Positions 15,410-23,051 of a stretch of 33,140 nt of DNA are shown piece after piece. Every line of letters begins with the position of its first letter. The first letter of the stretch is position 1. The DNA comes from Candidatus Methylumidiphilus alinenensis (lineage in GTDB: Bacteria; Pseudomonadota; Gammaproteobacteria; Methylococcales; Methylococcaceae). A model generated the notes under the pieces. That model did no database searches. It had not been told where the DNA came from and worked only from the letters and a program-made list of their open reading frames with translations. The stretch lies in the NCBI GenBank assembly GCA_003242955.1, contig QJPH01000475.1, positions 1 through 33,140 on the forward strand. The letters are read 5' to 3'. The position numbers and the translations under genes were made by a program.

Positions 15410-17047
15410 CTACGGGGTGGGTGCGTCGAAATGCGAGCCATCCAGCCGGGTGTTGTCGAAAACACCTCGAAAAGTCAATCCGCCATCGGCCAGCGGGTGT
15501 TTTTCCCGGATACGGGCCTGTAACTGCCAGTGCGGTTCGTTGTCTTGGAGTGGCTGCACCTCTTGCCATCGTTGCCGTGTGCCTAGCATCAACTGATCGC
15601 CTAGGCTGGGATCCTCGCGCAATTGCGGTTGCGGAAAGTCCACGCAAGCCGCGACTCCGGCCGCTTTGGCTTGCCGCACCCAGTGGTTCAATAGCGCGGC
15701 CGCGCCACGGGCTTCTGCCGCGCCGACCCATCCTGTGCGGGGAATGCGCAGGCGAAAGGTGGCGGGTGTGCATACCCACCACGACAGGGTTAGCATGACC
15801 GTTGCATCGCCTTGCGTGGCCGGGGCGTTGTCGAGCAAGGCTCCGGTTTGGTTGGCGACAATCGCTTCGATGTCCTGCCTTGTATAAATGCCATAACTCC
15901 AGATGTTTTCACCCGGCAACATCCTAGGAGTGCGCACACGCTGGCTGTAATCGCCAAAACGGGCGCATGATTCGCTGTCTTCGGCGGTGAAAACCGCACC
16001 GACATCAAAAATATCACCCTGGTTCAGGGCATCGGCGAAACGCACTCCCTCGGCATCCTCCATACTGGCAAAGCGGGGGGCATCAGCCGCACCTAGGGCT
16101 ACGTTTGCCAGTGGAAATTTGGCACCGCTGAGGGAGTAGATGTCTGCACTAACTGGCTTTATGCGGCCATCCACCCCGATCAAAACGGCACTGCCGGAGG
16201 GGTATTGTTTGCGCCAGACATGTGGGTCCACGGGTTCGTGGCTGATGTAGCGGCGGGTTTCCTCGGCCTCGACTTGCGGCCATAGACTTAGCACCTCGCC
16301 GGGTTGGATCGTCCCGGCATAAAAAATGACTTCCCCGGTGGCTTGGTTTTGCAGATAAGGGTATTGCACCGCTTGATCCATTGCTTTAAGCCGCAGTTCC
16401 GGCACGTCTTCGTCCAAGGCGGGATTGTCTACGCTGATTTGTCCACTTGGCCGCAACGGCTTATCCCATGCCAATACCCGGCGGTGCGGCGGATTGTCGG
16501 TGATCCAGGCATCCAGCACCTGTTGACCGGCGTAGGGACAAGGGCCGGGGCGGCCTGTGGCACAGGCCGGACAGCGCCGTAACGTCCCCAGCGGGAAACC
16601 CAAGGCCAAAGTGGCATCCCGATGGCGCTTTTGGCGCGGACAGGGTTCCGCGCCCAAGGTGGCGATGGCGAGTTCCAGCAAGGCACGCGGCGTGGTGAGC
16701 CCCTGCGTCAGCACCCTGGCCGTCAGTTGCAAACGCTGCCGATAGGCTTCGATTGCTTCCTCTCGGGTTATTTTGGCTGGGTTTCCATCGGCATCGTTTG
16801 CCGTTTCTGTCCACGTCAGGCGGGCAATCCCCAGTAATGCGCCTAAACGCTCCAAGGCACTACCGTCGCTAGCAGCCAATTTTACCCAATGGTCACGCTG
16901 GGTGCGGGTTAGGTTCGCGTCCAATTCGGCCAAACTGACCGCCATTGCCTCAATGACGGTGCTGACAGCGCTCGTTTCGGGCTGGCTGGCAAAAATCGTT
17001 GGCAACAGGGCCAGCAAGCGGCGGCGGCGTGGGCCTGAATCAGCCAT
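15410..17047 (-). CDS. Enlarged gpI-like baseplate/tail protein with a four-cysteine motif
   Basis: The N-terminus (RRRLLALLPTIFASQ...AVSLAELDANLTRTQRDHWVKLAASDGSALERLGALLGI) and the place right after gpJ fit the tail protein I family, which joins the baseplate wedge to fibres. At 545 residues it is much longer than the usual roughly 200-residue gpI. It carries Cys136, Cys159, Cys162 and Cys170, with His142 nearby, which could bind zinc or iron. The middle and C-terminal parts (for example GEVLSLWPQVEAEETRRYIS and TLSWWVCTPATFRLRIPRTG) are unrecognised. GGGAG lies 6 bp before the ATG. The stop codon is provided by a palindromic repeat. Confidence 0.72.
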   Translation of the reverse strand: MADSGPRRRRLLALLPTIFASQPETSAVSTVIEAMAVSLAELDANLTRTQRDHWVKLAASDGSALERLGALLGIARLTWTETANDADGNPAKITREEAIEAYRQRLQLTARVLTQGLTTPRALLELAIATLGAEPCPRQKRHRDATLALGFPLGTLRRCPACATGRPGPCPYAGQQVLDAWITDNPPHRRVLAWDKPLRPSGQISVDNPALDEDVPELRLKAMDQAVQYPYLQNQATGEVIFYAGTIQPGEVLSLWPQVEAEETRRYISHEPVDPHVWRKQYPSGSAVLIGVDGRIKPVSADIYSLSGAKFPLANVALGAADAPRFASMEDAEGVRFADALNQGDIFDVGAVFTAEDSESCARFGDYSQRVRTPRMLPGENIWSYGIYTRQDIEAIVANQTGALLDNAPATQGDATVMLTLSWWVCTPATFRLRIPRTGWVGAAEARGAAALLNHWVRQAKAAGVAACVDFPQPQLREDPSLGDQLMLGTRQRWQEVQPLQDNEPHWQLQARIREKHPLADGGLTFRGVFDNTRLDGSHFDAPTP

Positions 17048-17068
17048 GTTGAACTCCCTTGAGTAACA

Positions 17069-18556
17069 TTAGTTTACCCACTCAATATTGCCCATCAGCA
17101 AACGTTCCCTGGGCCTGAGTATGTCACTATCGTTTGCCTGGTTCAGTGCCACCGCCAGATTGTCTTGACTATGGACGATGCGGAAATTGACCTGTTTCAG
17201 CGACTGGCCCAATACTTCGGCGAGTTTTTCGTAAGTGACCAAGGTTGGCTCTGGATCGCCTTTCTGCTTCGGTTTGATGGTGTCAAGCAGCACTTGCAAA
17301 CTGTTACGGATGGAACTCTCGTCTGGCCTTGACTGTCCTTGGGCCAAGGTCGCACTGACATCCACCCAGACATCCAAAGTGGGCGGTTCCAAGTTCAGCA
17401 GCAGCGGCAATGCCGCGACATTCAGCACGGCACGTTCGTTTGCACCGATGCCAATATCCCCGTTGCGTAGCAAATGGCTGGCACTGGCATCTAGCAACTC
17501 GCCGGGGCGGCCCGAAAACGGTAGCAGAACGGCAAACCCAGCGGTCAGAGGGCATAATTCCGAGACATCAACTGGGCTGTTAAGAATGGCACTGACCTTG
17601 GCCCAACGCACCCGTTCGCCGATTTGCAGACTGCCAACATAGTTTTGCAATTCTTGGATAATGCCCTTGCGTATGGCGTTTTTCCGTTCTTCTGGAAAAT
17701 CTTCCCCGAGTATCAGGGTGGCTGCGATTTGCAGGAAGACCCTGCCGGTGGCCCGTACCTTGACCTGCACACCGGCGGGGCGGACTTCCTGCACCGCCGC
17801 GTTGGCTTGTTCCAGCAAGTCGGGGGAAATGTCGGCATCCCCCAACACTACTTCCACTACGCCGGGCCGTTGTTCATCCTCACGGACGATGACCTGCGCA
17901 ATGCCTAGCGCACGCACCGCTTGTTCGATGGCGGCGGTAGTGCCCAGATTGGCTTTTTGCAAGGCATGGCGGGCGCGTTCGCGCAATTCCGCATCGGTTT
18001 CCTCACGTTGGCGCGGTAATAAATCAACCCGGTTGGCGATGCCCTCCACCCCCCAGATTGGTCTAGGCATCAAGCATAAGCTGCCAACTTTGACGGTTTC
18101 GCCGCCAGGTTCCAAAGAGCGCACTGCCACGGTGACTTCGCGCTGGCCTTTGGGCAGGAATGCGTCTTGGGTGGTTTCAAATACTGGCACCTCGCGTCCG
18201 GCCACCCGCGTGCCGGGCGGCACGGGAATGTCTTCCGGGGCTGGTTGTGAGCGGGAGAAGGTGACACTGCCTTCGATGTGTCCCGCTTTCTGCCGCCTGA
18301 TGCCCAGCAAAGCCACCACATTGTCCAGTGCCACGTCCTCGGCGGTGTCGAGGAATCCATATTGATAGACTTTCCGCAGTTGCTGGTAGCAAACCGCCAA
18401 TTCGCGGGCAAAGGCTTCTGCCAAGGTGCGCACCACGCTGCCTTCGGTATCGTCGGTCAGGGGTGGGCGACCGCCTGCGCCGGAACGGAGGGATTGCAAC
18501 AAGTCCGCCGTCAGGGTGGCGAAATCTTTAGTGTCAAAAGGCGTTTCAACTGACAT
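17069..18556 (-). CDS. Baseplate assembly protein J (gpJ-like wedge)
   Basis: This 495-residue protein has the Baseplate_J pattern. An N-terminal helical region (VRTLAEAFARELAVCYQQLRKVYQYGFLDTA) is followed by LLGIRR, then SVTFSRSQPAPEDIPVPPGTRVAG and ETTQDAFLPKGQREVTVAVRSLEPG. DAELRERARHAL and a VVEVVLGDAD region come next. It is somewhat longer than P2 gpJ and closer in size to gpJ-type wedge proteins of injection systems. It overlaps the gp25 gene by 11 bp, and a GGAG lies 9 bp before the ATG. It should form the baseplate wedge with gp25 and the gpI-like protein, around the hub. Confidence 0.9.
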   Translation of the reverse strand: MSVETPFDTKDFATLTADLLQSLRSGAGGRPPLTDDTEGSVVRTLAEAFARELAVCYQQLRKVYQYGFLDTAEDVALDNVVALLGIRRQKAGHIEGSVTFSRSQPAPEDIPVPPGTRVAGREVPVFETTQDAFLPKGQREVTVAVRSLEPGGETVKVGSLCLMPRPIWGVEGIANRVDLLPRQREETDAELRERARHALQKANLGTTAAIEQAVRALGIAQVIVREDEQRPGVVEVVLGDADISPDLLEQANAAVQEVRPAGVQVKVRATGRVFLQIAATLILGEDFPEERKNAIRKGIIQELQNYVGSLQIGERVRWAKVSAILNSPVDVSELCPLTAGFAVLLPFSGRPGELLDASASHLLRNGDIGIGANERAVLNVAALPLLLNLEPPTLDVWVDVSATLAQGQSRPDESSIRNSLQVLLDTIKPKQKGDPEPTLVTYEKLAEVLGQSLKQVNFRIVHSQDNLAVALNQANDSDILRPRERLLMGNIEWVN

Positions 18557-18965
18557 TCAAGCTTACTCCGATTTGCATGGATTCCCCGCTGACGGACTGC
18601 ACCACGGTCTCGACATCGACGATGCCGGGCGCGTTATGCCGTGCCTCCACCCGCACCTCGACAACCTCGGCGACACGCGGGTCGCTCATGAGCGTTTGCC
18701 GCACATAGCGGCGCATCAGTTCCAAGTTGGCTCGGTCGAGGTTGGCCCCCAGCAGTTCGCGGATGCGACTGCCATAGTGGGGGTGGCCCAAGTCCGTCAA
18801 TTCGCCTTGATCCACCAGCAGGCGCACAGTCAAAGCCTGCGCCAAGTTATCGATGCCGCCCACGCTTTCCATCGCGTCCGTATCATGCGCCAAGTCGATG
18901 GCATCCGATTGACCAGAGCGGGGCAGCACCAGACGCAGATCGGTTTTGAACACGGCATCTGTCAC
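18546..18965 (-). CDS. Baseplate wedge protein of the gp25/gpW family
   Basis: The 139-residue product contains GGIDNLAQALTVRLLVDQGELTDLGHPHYGSRIRELLG and a later LMSDPRVAEVVEVRVEAR. This helix-then-strand layout is characteristic of gp25-like (GPW_gp25) sheath-initiator and wedge proteins. Length and position just before gpJ also match. The start overlaps the stop of the preceding small gene by 4 bp, implying coupled translation. In related particles this protein caps the wedge and nucleates sheath assembly. Confidence 0.88.
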   Translation of the reverse strand: MTDAVFKTDLRLVLPRSGQSDAIDLAHDTDAMESVGGIDNLAQALTVRLLVDQGELTDLGHPHYGSRIRELLGANLDRANLELMRRYVRQTLMSDPRVAEVVEVRVEARHNAPGIVDVETVVQSVSGESMQIGVSLNVS

Positions 18966-19171
18966 AGCAACCTCCCCGGCGCGGCAGTGGCACCCGGCGA
19001 GCAGGCAATGCCGGGGGCAACCTTGGCCTGAGCCGCCAACAGCGTCAAGGCTTGGGCAATGATTTCGGCGATAGCACCGGCCAAAGCTGGCGCATCCTCA
19101 CCGCGTAGGCCATTCTGTTGCATAAAACCGTCCACTAAAGGTTGTAACTGGGCTTTGCTGGGGGCCGGCAT
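18962..19171 (-). CDS. Small one-domain protein, homologue of the neighbouring two-domain protein
   Basis: The 69 residues contain QLQPLVDGFMQQNGLRGEDA, then LAGAIAEIIAQALTLLAAQAKVAPGI and end PGRLL. This is the same unit that occurs twice in the preceding gene, so it is a gene-level duplication. The start shares one base with that gene's stop, and the end overlaps gp25 by 4 bp. The amphipathic helices with alternating Ala and Leu suggest an oligomeric helical bundle. No known family is recognised. The place between spike and gp25 suggests a baseplate component. Confidence 0.75.
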   Translation of the reverse strand: MPAPSKAQLQPLVDGFMQQNGLRGEDAPALAGAIAEIIAQALTLLAAQAKVAPGIACSPGATAAPGRLL

Positions 19172-19614
19172 CAGAGTAGACTCCCTGGGCTGGTCGTAGA
19201 GAACCCGGCAATACTGATGCCGGGGGCGACTTGCACTTGGGCGGTGAACATTAAAATGGCTTGGGCTAGGCTGGCAGCGATGACTTTGGCCAAATCGACG
19301 GCGTTTTCACCGCGTATGCCTTGCCCGTTTAAATCCGCCAATGCCAAACCTTCAAGTTGCGCGGCCACTGGCCCACCAACCGGCGGCGGCATCAACATAC
19401 CAGGGCCTACCGTGCTGCCACTGCCCGGTGGCGGCGGGGCGACCGCCGGGATGCCGGGCAACACCATGGCTTGGTTCAGAAATAGGGTCAAAGCTTGCGC
19501 GGTCGTTTGCGCCAAGGCTTTGGCTAGGCCGGGAGCATCCTCCCCGCGAATGCCTGCGCTTTGCAGCGCTCCACTGGCGATGCCTTCAAGTTGTTGAGCA
19601 GTCGGTGCTGGCAT
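19171..19614 (-). CDS. Two-domain protein with tandem GIRGE(D/N)A units
   Basis: The 147 residues hold two copies of a roughly 60-residue unit. Unit 1 is about 8-57 (QLEGIASGALQSAGIRGEDA...AQALTLFLNQAMVLPGI); unit 2 is about 85-147 (QLEGLALADLNGQGIRGENA...AQAILMFTAQVQVAPGI, ending PGSLL). A Pro/Gly-rich linker joins them. A third copy forms the next gene. The unit is QL..L, a variable part, G(I/L)RGE(D/N)A, a helix with LA..IA...AQA, and V.PGI. No family is recognised. It follows gpV by 3 bp. Baseplate or spike-adaptor function is inferred only from position. Confidence 0.75.
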   Translation of the reverse strand: MPAPTAQQLEGIASGALQSAGIRGEDAPGLAKALAQTTAQALTLFLNQAMVLPGIPAVAPPPPGSGSTVGPGMLMPPPVGGPVAAQLEGLALADLNGQGIRGENAVDLAKVIAASLAQAILMFTAQVQVAPGISIAGFSTTSPGSLL

Positions 19615-19617
19615 AGT

Positions 19618-20256
19618 TTACCCCTTGGCTTTGACTTTTTTGGAACCCACCAGCGCCTTGCCGGTGAAATAACATTTGTGGGTGTCTTCGGTGACGACAC
19701 CCGCCCCACCGCTGCCTAGTTCCACATCGCCGGAGGCATCCACCTTGCAATCCTTGCATTTCAAGCTGACATTGCCCTTTACTTCAATGTTCAAATCCTG
19801 TTCGCCGAGAATTTCCACGCTGTCGTCTTGGCGCACCGTCACCACGGTCTTGCCCGCCGTCAGCACTAAGGCGCCGTCCTTGTCGATGGCAAGCGAGGTT
19901 TTGCCTTGGAGCGGCGCTTCCACCCGCCATTCATTTTCTTCGTGCAGCGGAGGCCGCTTTTCGTCCGAATACAGCCGACCGATGACAATGGCACGGTTGG
20001 GGTCGCCGCCCACATAGCTGAGCAGCACCAGATCGCCCACCGTCGGCGCACTGGCCAAGCCAATGTGCGGCGTTGCAATCGGGACTTTGCGCAGTTCTAA
20101 TTCACCTTCACGCAGTTTGACGTTGCATTCGTAATTATGCGTGTCACTGTCCCCGGCATGGGGGAACACGCTGGTGACGACGGCAATGTCGCCGAGCCTA
20201 AGGCTACGTAATTCTTCCTTGATAATAGCACGGATAATAGCAACAGGGTCGTTCAT
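19618..20256 (-). CDS. Baseplate spike protein gpV (gp5/OB-fold type)
   Basis: This 212-residue protein begins with a helix (IIRAIIKEELRSLRLGDIAVVTSVFPH) and an OB-fold with HIGLASAPTVGDLVLLSYVGGDPNRAIVIGRLY, the core of gpV and VgrG spike proteins. From about 110 on it shows short alternating strands (SLAIDKDGALVLTAGKTVVTV, DLNIEVKGNVSLKCKDCKVDASGDVELG) typical of the triangular beta-helix needle. The C-terminus is basic. It trimerises under the gpD hub and pierces the target membrane. No PAAR-type tip gene is evident nearby. A repeat-filled gap of 169 bp precedes it. Confidence 0.9.
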   Translation of the reverse strand: MNDPVAIIRAIIKEELRSLRLGDIAVVTSVFPHAGDSDTHNYECNVKLREGELELRKVPIATPHIGLASAPTVGDLVLLSYVGGDPNRAIVIGRLYSDEKRPPLHEENEWRVEAPLQGKTSLAIDKDGALVLTAGKTVVTVRQDDSVEILGEQDLNIEVKGNVSLKCKDCKVDASGDVELGSGGAGVVTEDTHKCYFTGKALVGSKKVKAKG

Positions 20257-20275
20257 AGTTCACCATCCGGGTCGC

Positions 20276-20373
20276 GGTACGCACAGCCATCGTAGGGTAC
20301 TTGTGGTGTGCATAGCCATCGTAGCGTACCTTTCGGGTTGTGGTTCACGCTATAGTGGTACGCGCAGCGTACC
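20276..20373. repeat. Degenerate palindrome cassette between the PGBD-like and gpV genes
   Basis: A good copy, GGTACGCGCAGCGTACC, lies at 20357-20373, preceded by decayed copies (GGTACGCACAGCCATCG at 20276 and pieces near 20298 and 20325). The sequence after it, TTTGGCTTTCATCGTC, is the same trailer that follows the cassettes at 21530-21617 and 24547-24634, so this is probably a decayed version of the same composite unit. Confidence 0.7.
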
Positions 20374-20425
20374 CTACAGGTTTGGCTTTCATCGTCAAAC
20401 GTGTGTCAATACATTGACAAGATTG

Positions 20426-21466
20426 TTAAGCGTTTTGGGTGTCGTCGAAACCCTGCGGCAACTGGGTGGCATCGAATGGCTTGGCCCGCTCTAGCGTCTT
20501 GGTGTCAAAATTAAGATGCATCAGCCGGTTCAGGCTTGGGTTGTCCAGCTTGCCTGTGACCGTCAATTCATTGATTTTCTGGAACCGCCGCAGCCGACAA
20601 GCCAACGCATCGCCGAAGACTTTCTTTTCAATCACAGCAGGCTCCACATAGCCTAACTTTTCCAATAGGTTGTTGGCCTCTTCAATGTCTTGACCCACAA
20701 AGGCGAATTCGTACAGGGTTTCGGCATCGCTGCCTTCACCCCAAAGTCCCAGTGCCTTGGCCGGCAATTCCGCCGCCTGCCAGACCCGCCGACCACCTAG
20801 GAAGGTGATGTCTTGCTCACCCGACTTATCCTTGCCTAGGCCACGGATTGTAATCGGTTTGTTCAAGGCCATTTGCAATAGACGAAGCTTGCCGGAAGCC
20901 GTTATGTTCAAATGGCTTTCTGTGGCACGGCCGAGTCCGGCTTCGTCCAAAGGCAGTTGCTCCACACACAACAGGCCATACAATTCTTTGCCTATCAGGT
21001 CCAAGTCGGCAGGTTCTGGAATCTTATCGACGAAGCTAATCACGGTATCAATGGAACCCCCCGCAACGGCCAACGGATTGGTCACGCCTTTCTGACCGAC
21101 TACGTCCGCCAACGACTTGGAAAATTCTTGCGTGGTGACGGTTTTCAGCATGTCCCCAGACACCTCAACCAGTGCCTTGGCGGCATCCGCCTGGAAAAGC
21201 AAGTCCCTGGCCATAAGGGTAAGATGGCTGAGATACAGGATGGTGTAAGCCAATCCCTTGTCCACGGCGGGAATCACCGCCTTAGAGATGTAATCGGTTT
21301 CACCCTGGTAGCCCCGGATGCGAGCGATTCTAACCCAACGCGGTGCTTGTCCGGTGTTCTTGATGCCTTCCAGCGACTGCCGCACCGATTGCAGCAGCAA
21401 GGCGATGGCTTTGAAAGGATTGGCGTGCGACTCGGCTGGCTGCGGGAGATTAGTTAGTTCACTCAT
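20426..21466 (-). CDS. Tail protein with C-terminal peptidoglycan-binding-like domain
   Basis: The first 260 or so residues of this 346-residue protein are largely helical and unrecognised. Residues about 266-318 (NLLEKLGYVEPAVIEKKVFG, LRRFQKINELTVTGKLDNPS) match the PG_binding_1 pattern: L..lGY, an F, a helix ending in FQ, then L.VTG.LD..T/S. It lies between two palindrome clusters, and only there does the spacing in the operon loosen. In a contractile particle such a protein may engage the target cell wall or the baseplate. No catalytic domain is seen. The start is the ATG that gives MSELTNLP, with GAGG about 10 bp upstream. Confidence 0.7.
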   Translation of the reverse strand: MSELTNLPQPAESHANPFKAIALLLQSVRQSLEGIKNTGQAPRWVRIARIRGYQGETDYISKAVIPAVDKGLAYTILYLSHLTLMARDLLFQADAAKALVEVSGDMLKTVTTQEFSKSLADVVGQKGVTNPLAVAGGSIDTVISFVDKIPEPADLDLIGKELYGLLCVEQLPLDEAGLGRATESHLNITASGKLRLLQMALNKPITIRGLGKDKSGEQDITFLGGRRVWQAAELPAKALGLWGEGSDAETLYEFAFVGQDIEEANNLLEKLGYVEPAVIEKKVFGDALACRLRRFQKINELTVTGKLDNPSLNRLMHLNFDTKTLERAKPFDATQLPQGFDDTQNA

Positions 21467-21529
21467 GGCGAGTTCCTCTTGTTGTTGAATGGGTTAGCGC
21501 GGGATGCCATAAAAGTGCGGCATCCGTAG

Positions 21530-21617
21530 GGTACACAGTACGAACCTCCGAGAATTTGGTTGGTACGCACAGCGTACCCTACGGTTTCCAGATTTCGAAT
21601 GGTACGCACAGCGTACC
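21530..21617. repeat. Three-palindrome cassette between tail genes
   Basis: Palindromes at 21530 (degenerate), 21562 and 21601 have spacings of 32 and 39 bp, identical to the cassette that occurs twice inside the tape-measure-position gene at 24547-24634 and 24757-24844. The connecting bases (CCTCCGAGAATTTG, CGGTTTCCAGATT) are also related. It fills the 190-bp gap downstream of the 169-residue protein gene. Confidence 0.88.
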
Positions 21618-21656
21618 TTACGGTTTGGCTTGCATCGTCATGGGGCAAAGATATTT

Positions 21657-22166
21657 TCATGATTGTTGGGCCGTCGCAGCCGGGAGCATCGGCTTGGTTT
21701 TTAGCTTTTCCAGCGTACCGCCCAGTTCTTGCAAACGCCGGTTGGTATTGAGCAAGCTTTCTGGGCTGGGTAGAATGTCGGCCAAGCCCAGTCCCGCCAC
21801 GAGAAATTGATGGCCTTTGGCAAAATTGGCCACCAACGGGGCGAACGTATTGGCGGGCATACCGAAAAATAGGGTCAGGTCGCTGAAGGCCTGGCCCGTG
21901 CCAAAAGTACCCAAACTATCGGCGATGATTTCGAATTCGGCCACCACCGTGTCCGCCTGCAACAATGGACCTCGCAGTTTTTCCACGCCGCCAGCCAGTT
22001 GGTTCAAACCGCTGATAAAAACATCCAATGCCGTGTCGAGTTGGGACTCCGCACCCAATTCACGGGCAATTTTGGGGGCATTTTTGGCGAAGTCCATTCT
22101 CAGCAAATCGTGTATGCTATCGAGCAAATTATTCAAATCGTTGAAAATGTCTGCCGTTGTACTCAT
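21657..22166 (-). CDS. Helical tail-operon protein, family not recognised
   Basis: The 169 residues are mostly amphipathic helix: DIFNDLNNLLDSIHDLLRMD, LDTALDVFISGLNQLAGGVEKLRG, DTVVAEFEIIADSLG and LLNTNRRLQELGGTLEKLKT. There is no signal peptide or catalytic motif. The start overlaps the previous gene's stop by 4 bp, indicating translational coupling. It could be a tail-length, tape-measure-associated or hub-associated protein; I cannot tell which. The next gene is separated by a palindrome cassette. Confidence 0.65.
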   Translation of the reverse strand: MSTTADIFNDLNNLLDSIHDLLRMDFAKNAPKIARELGAESQLDTALDVFISGLNQLAGGVEKLRGPLLQADTVVAEFEIIADSLGTFGTGQAFSDLTLFFGMPANTFAPLVANFAKGHQFLVAGLGLADILPSPESLLNTNRRLQELGGTLEKLKTKPMLPAATAQQS

Positions 22167-23050
22167 TGCAGTTCATCCAGTAACGGTTTTAGCGAAGCCA
22201 ACGGGTCGAAGCGCTTAATGTCTTGCAGCAGCTTCTCGGTGCGCTGGCCAACTTCCTTGAGTTTCTTGATGAATTCCAGCCCGTCGTTGAGTGTCCTAAT
22301 CAGCGTACCGGCATTGCTGAGGTCAACCCCCGTCAGATCGCCGATGAAGTCCAGTCCCTCGTCGGCATATTTCTGTAAGAAATCGCCAAGGCTATCAGCA
22401 TCGCGCACCGCTTGGATCAAAGCCAGTGCCTTGAGCGGGTCAACCTTGCTGACCGTCTGTAAAATGACGCTGAAATCTGCACCCTTCAGCAGAGTGGCAT
22501 TTTGGGCGATGCTCGCGCCCAAATCCCCTGCGCTGAGGTGATTCAGCAGACCAGGATTTTTTCGCATAGCGGCTGACAGGCTGGCGGGGTCTTGTAACAC
22601 ACTGGTGGCAGCCAGACTGTCGGCCCCCCAGGCATCGGCATCTGCCGCCACACGATGATTGACGGGTGACACAGCGGCATTGGCCGGTTGCGGCGGCGAT
22701 TTGTATTCGCGCAGACGCAGGGTGTAGCGGTAACGGTGGGGGTAGCCAGCGACTTGGCGCACACGGACATCTTCGATCAGAACTTCCGTGAGTTCCGTTC
22801 CCACCACCACATCTGCCGCGAACGGTAACGGCTCGGCCTTGTTCTGCGCCTCACGCAAGCGTTCCAGGCCAGATAGTGCCTCAGTGCTGAACAACAACCC
22901 GTCAACGACAACCGTGACCGGCTCCCTGCCAAAATCCTGAAGCACACTGCCTTGTAATTTAGGGACACGATGCTCAACCAGATTGCGGGACTCCTCCGTC
23001 AGCAGTTCTTGCACTCCTTTTAGTTCAATAGAGCCAATGCGCACCGTCAT
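22163..23050 (-). CDS. Tail protein of gpU / DNA-circularisation N-terminal type
   Basis: The N-terminal 115 residues contain LVEHRVPKLQGSVLQDFGRE, VTVVVDGLLFSTEALSGLER and FAADVVVGTELTEVLIEDVRV, then VAGYPHRYRYTLRLREYK. This pattern is shared by DNA-circulation N-terminal domain proteins and gpU-like tail proteins that connect tube and baseplate. The rest (to residue 295) is helical, with LKEVGQRTEKLLQDIKRFDP near the end. The gpD hub gene ends 1 bp before its start. I infer a tube-to-hub adaptor role. The ORF is intact. Confidence 0.72.
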   Translation of the reverse strand: MTVRIGSIELKGVQELLTEESRNLVEHRVPKLQGSVLQDFGREPVTVVVDGLLFSTEALSGLERLREAQNKAEPLPFAADVVVGTELTEVLIEDVRVRQVAGYPHRYRYTLRLREYKSPPQPANAAVSPVNHRVAADADAWGADSLAATSVLQDPASLSAAMRKNPGLLNHLSAGDLGASIAQNATLLKGADFSVILQTVSKVDPLKALALIQAVRDADSLGDFLQKYADEGLDFIGDLTGVDLSNAGTLIRTLNDGLEFIKKLKEVGQRTEKLLQDIKRFDPLASLKPLLDELQ

Positions 23051-23051
23051 G

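Noticed and set aside
17661-18365. 234-residue plus-strand open frame opposite gpJ
   Set aside because: The translation is rich in Ser, Thr and Arg with no family resemblance, and gpJ is certain on the other strand.
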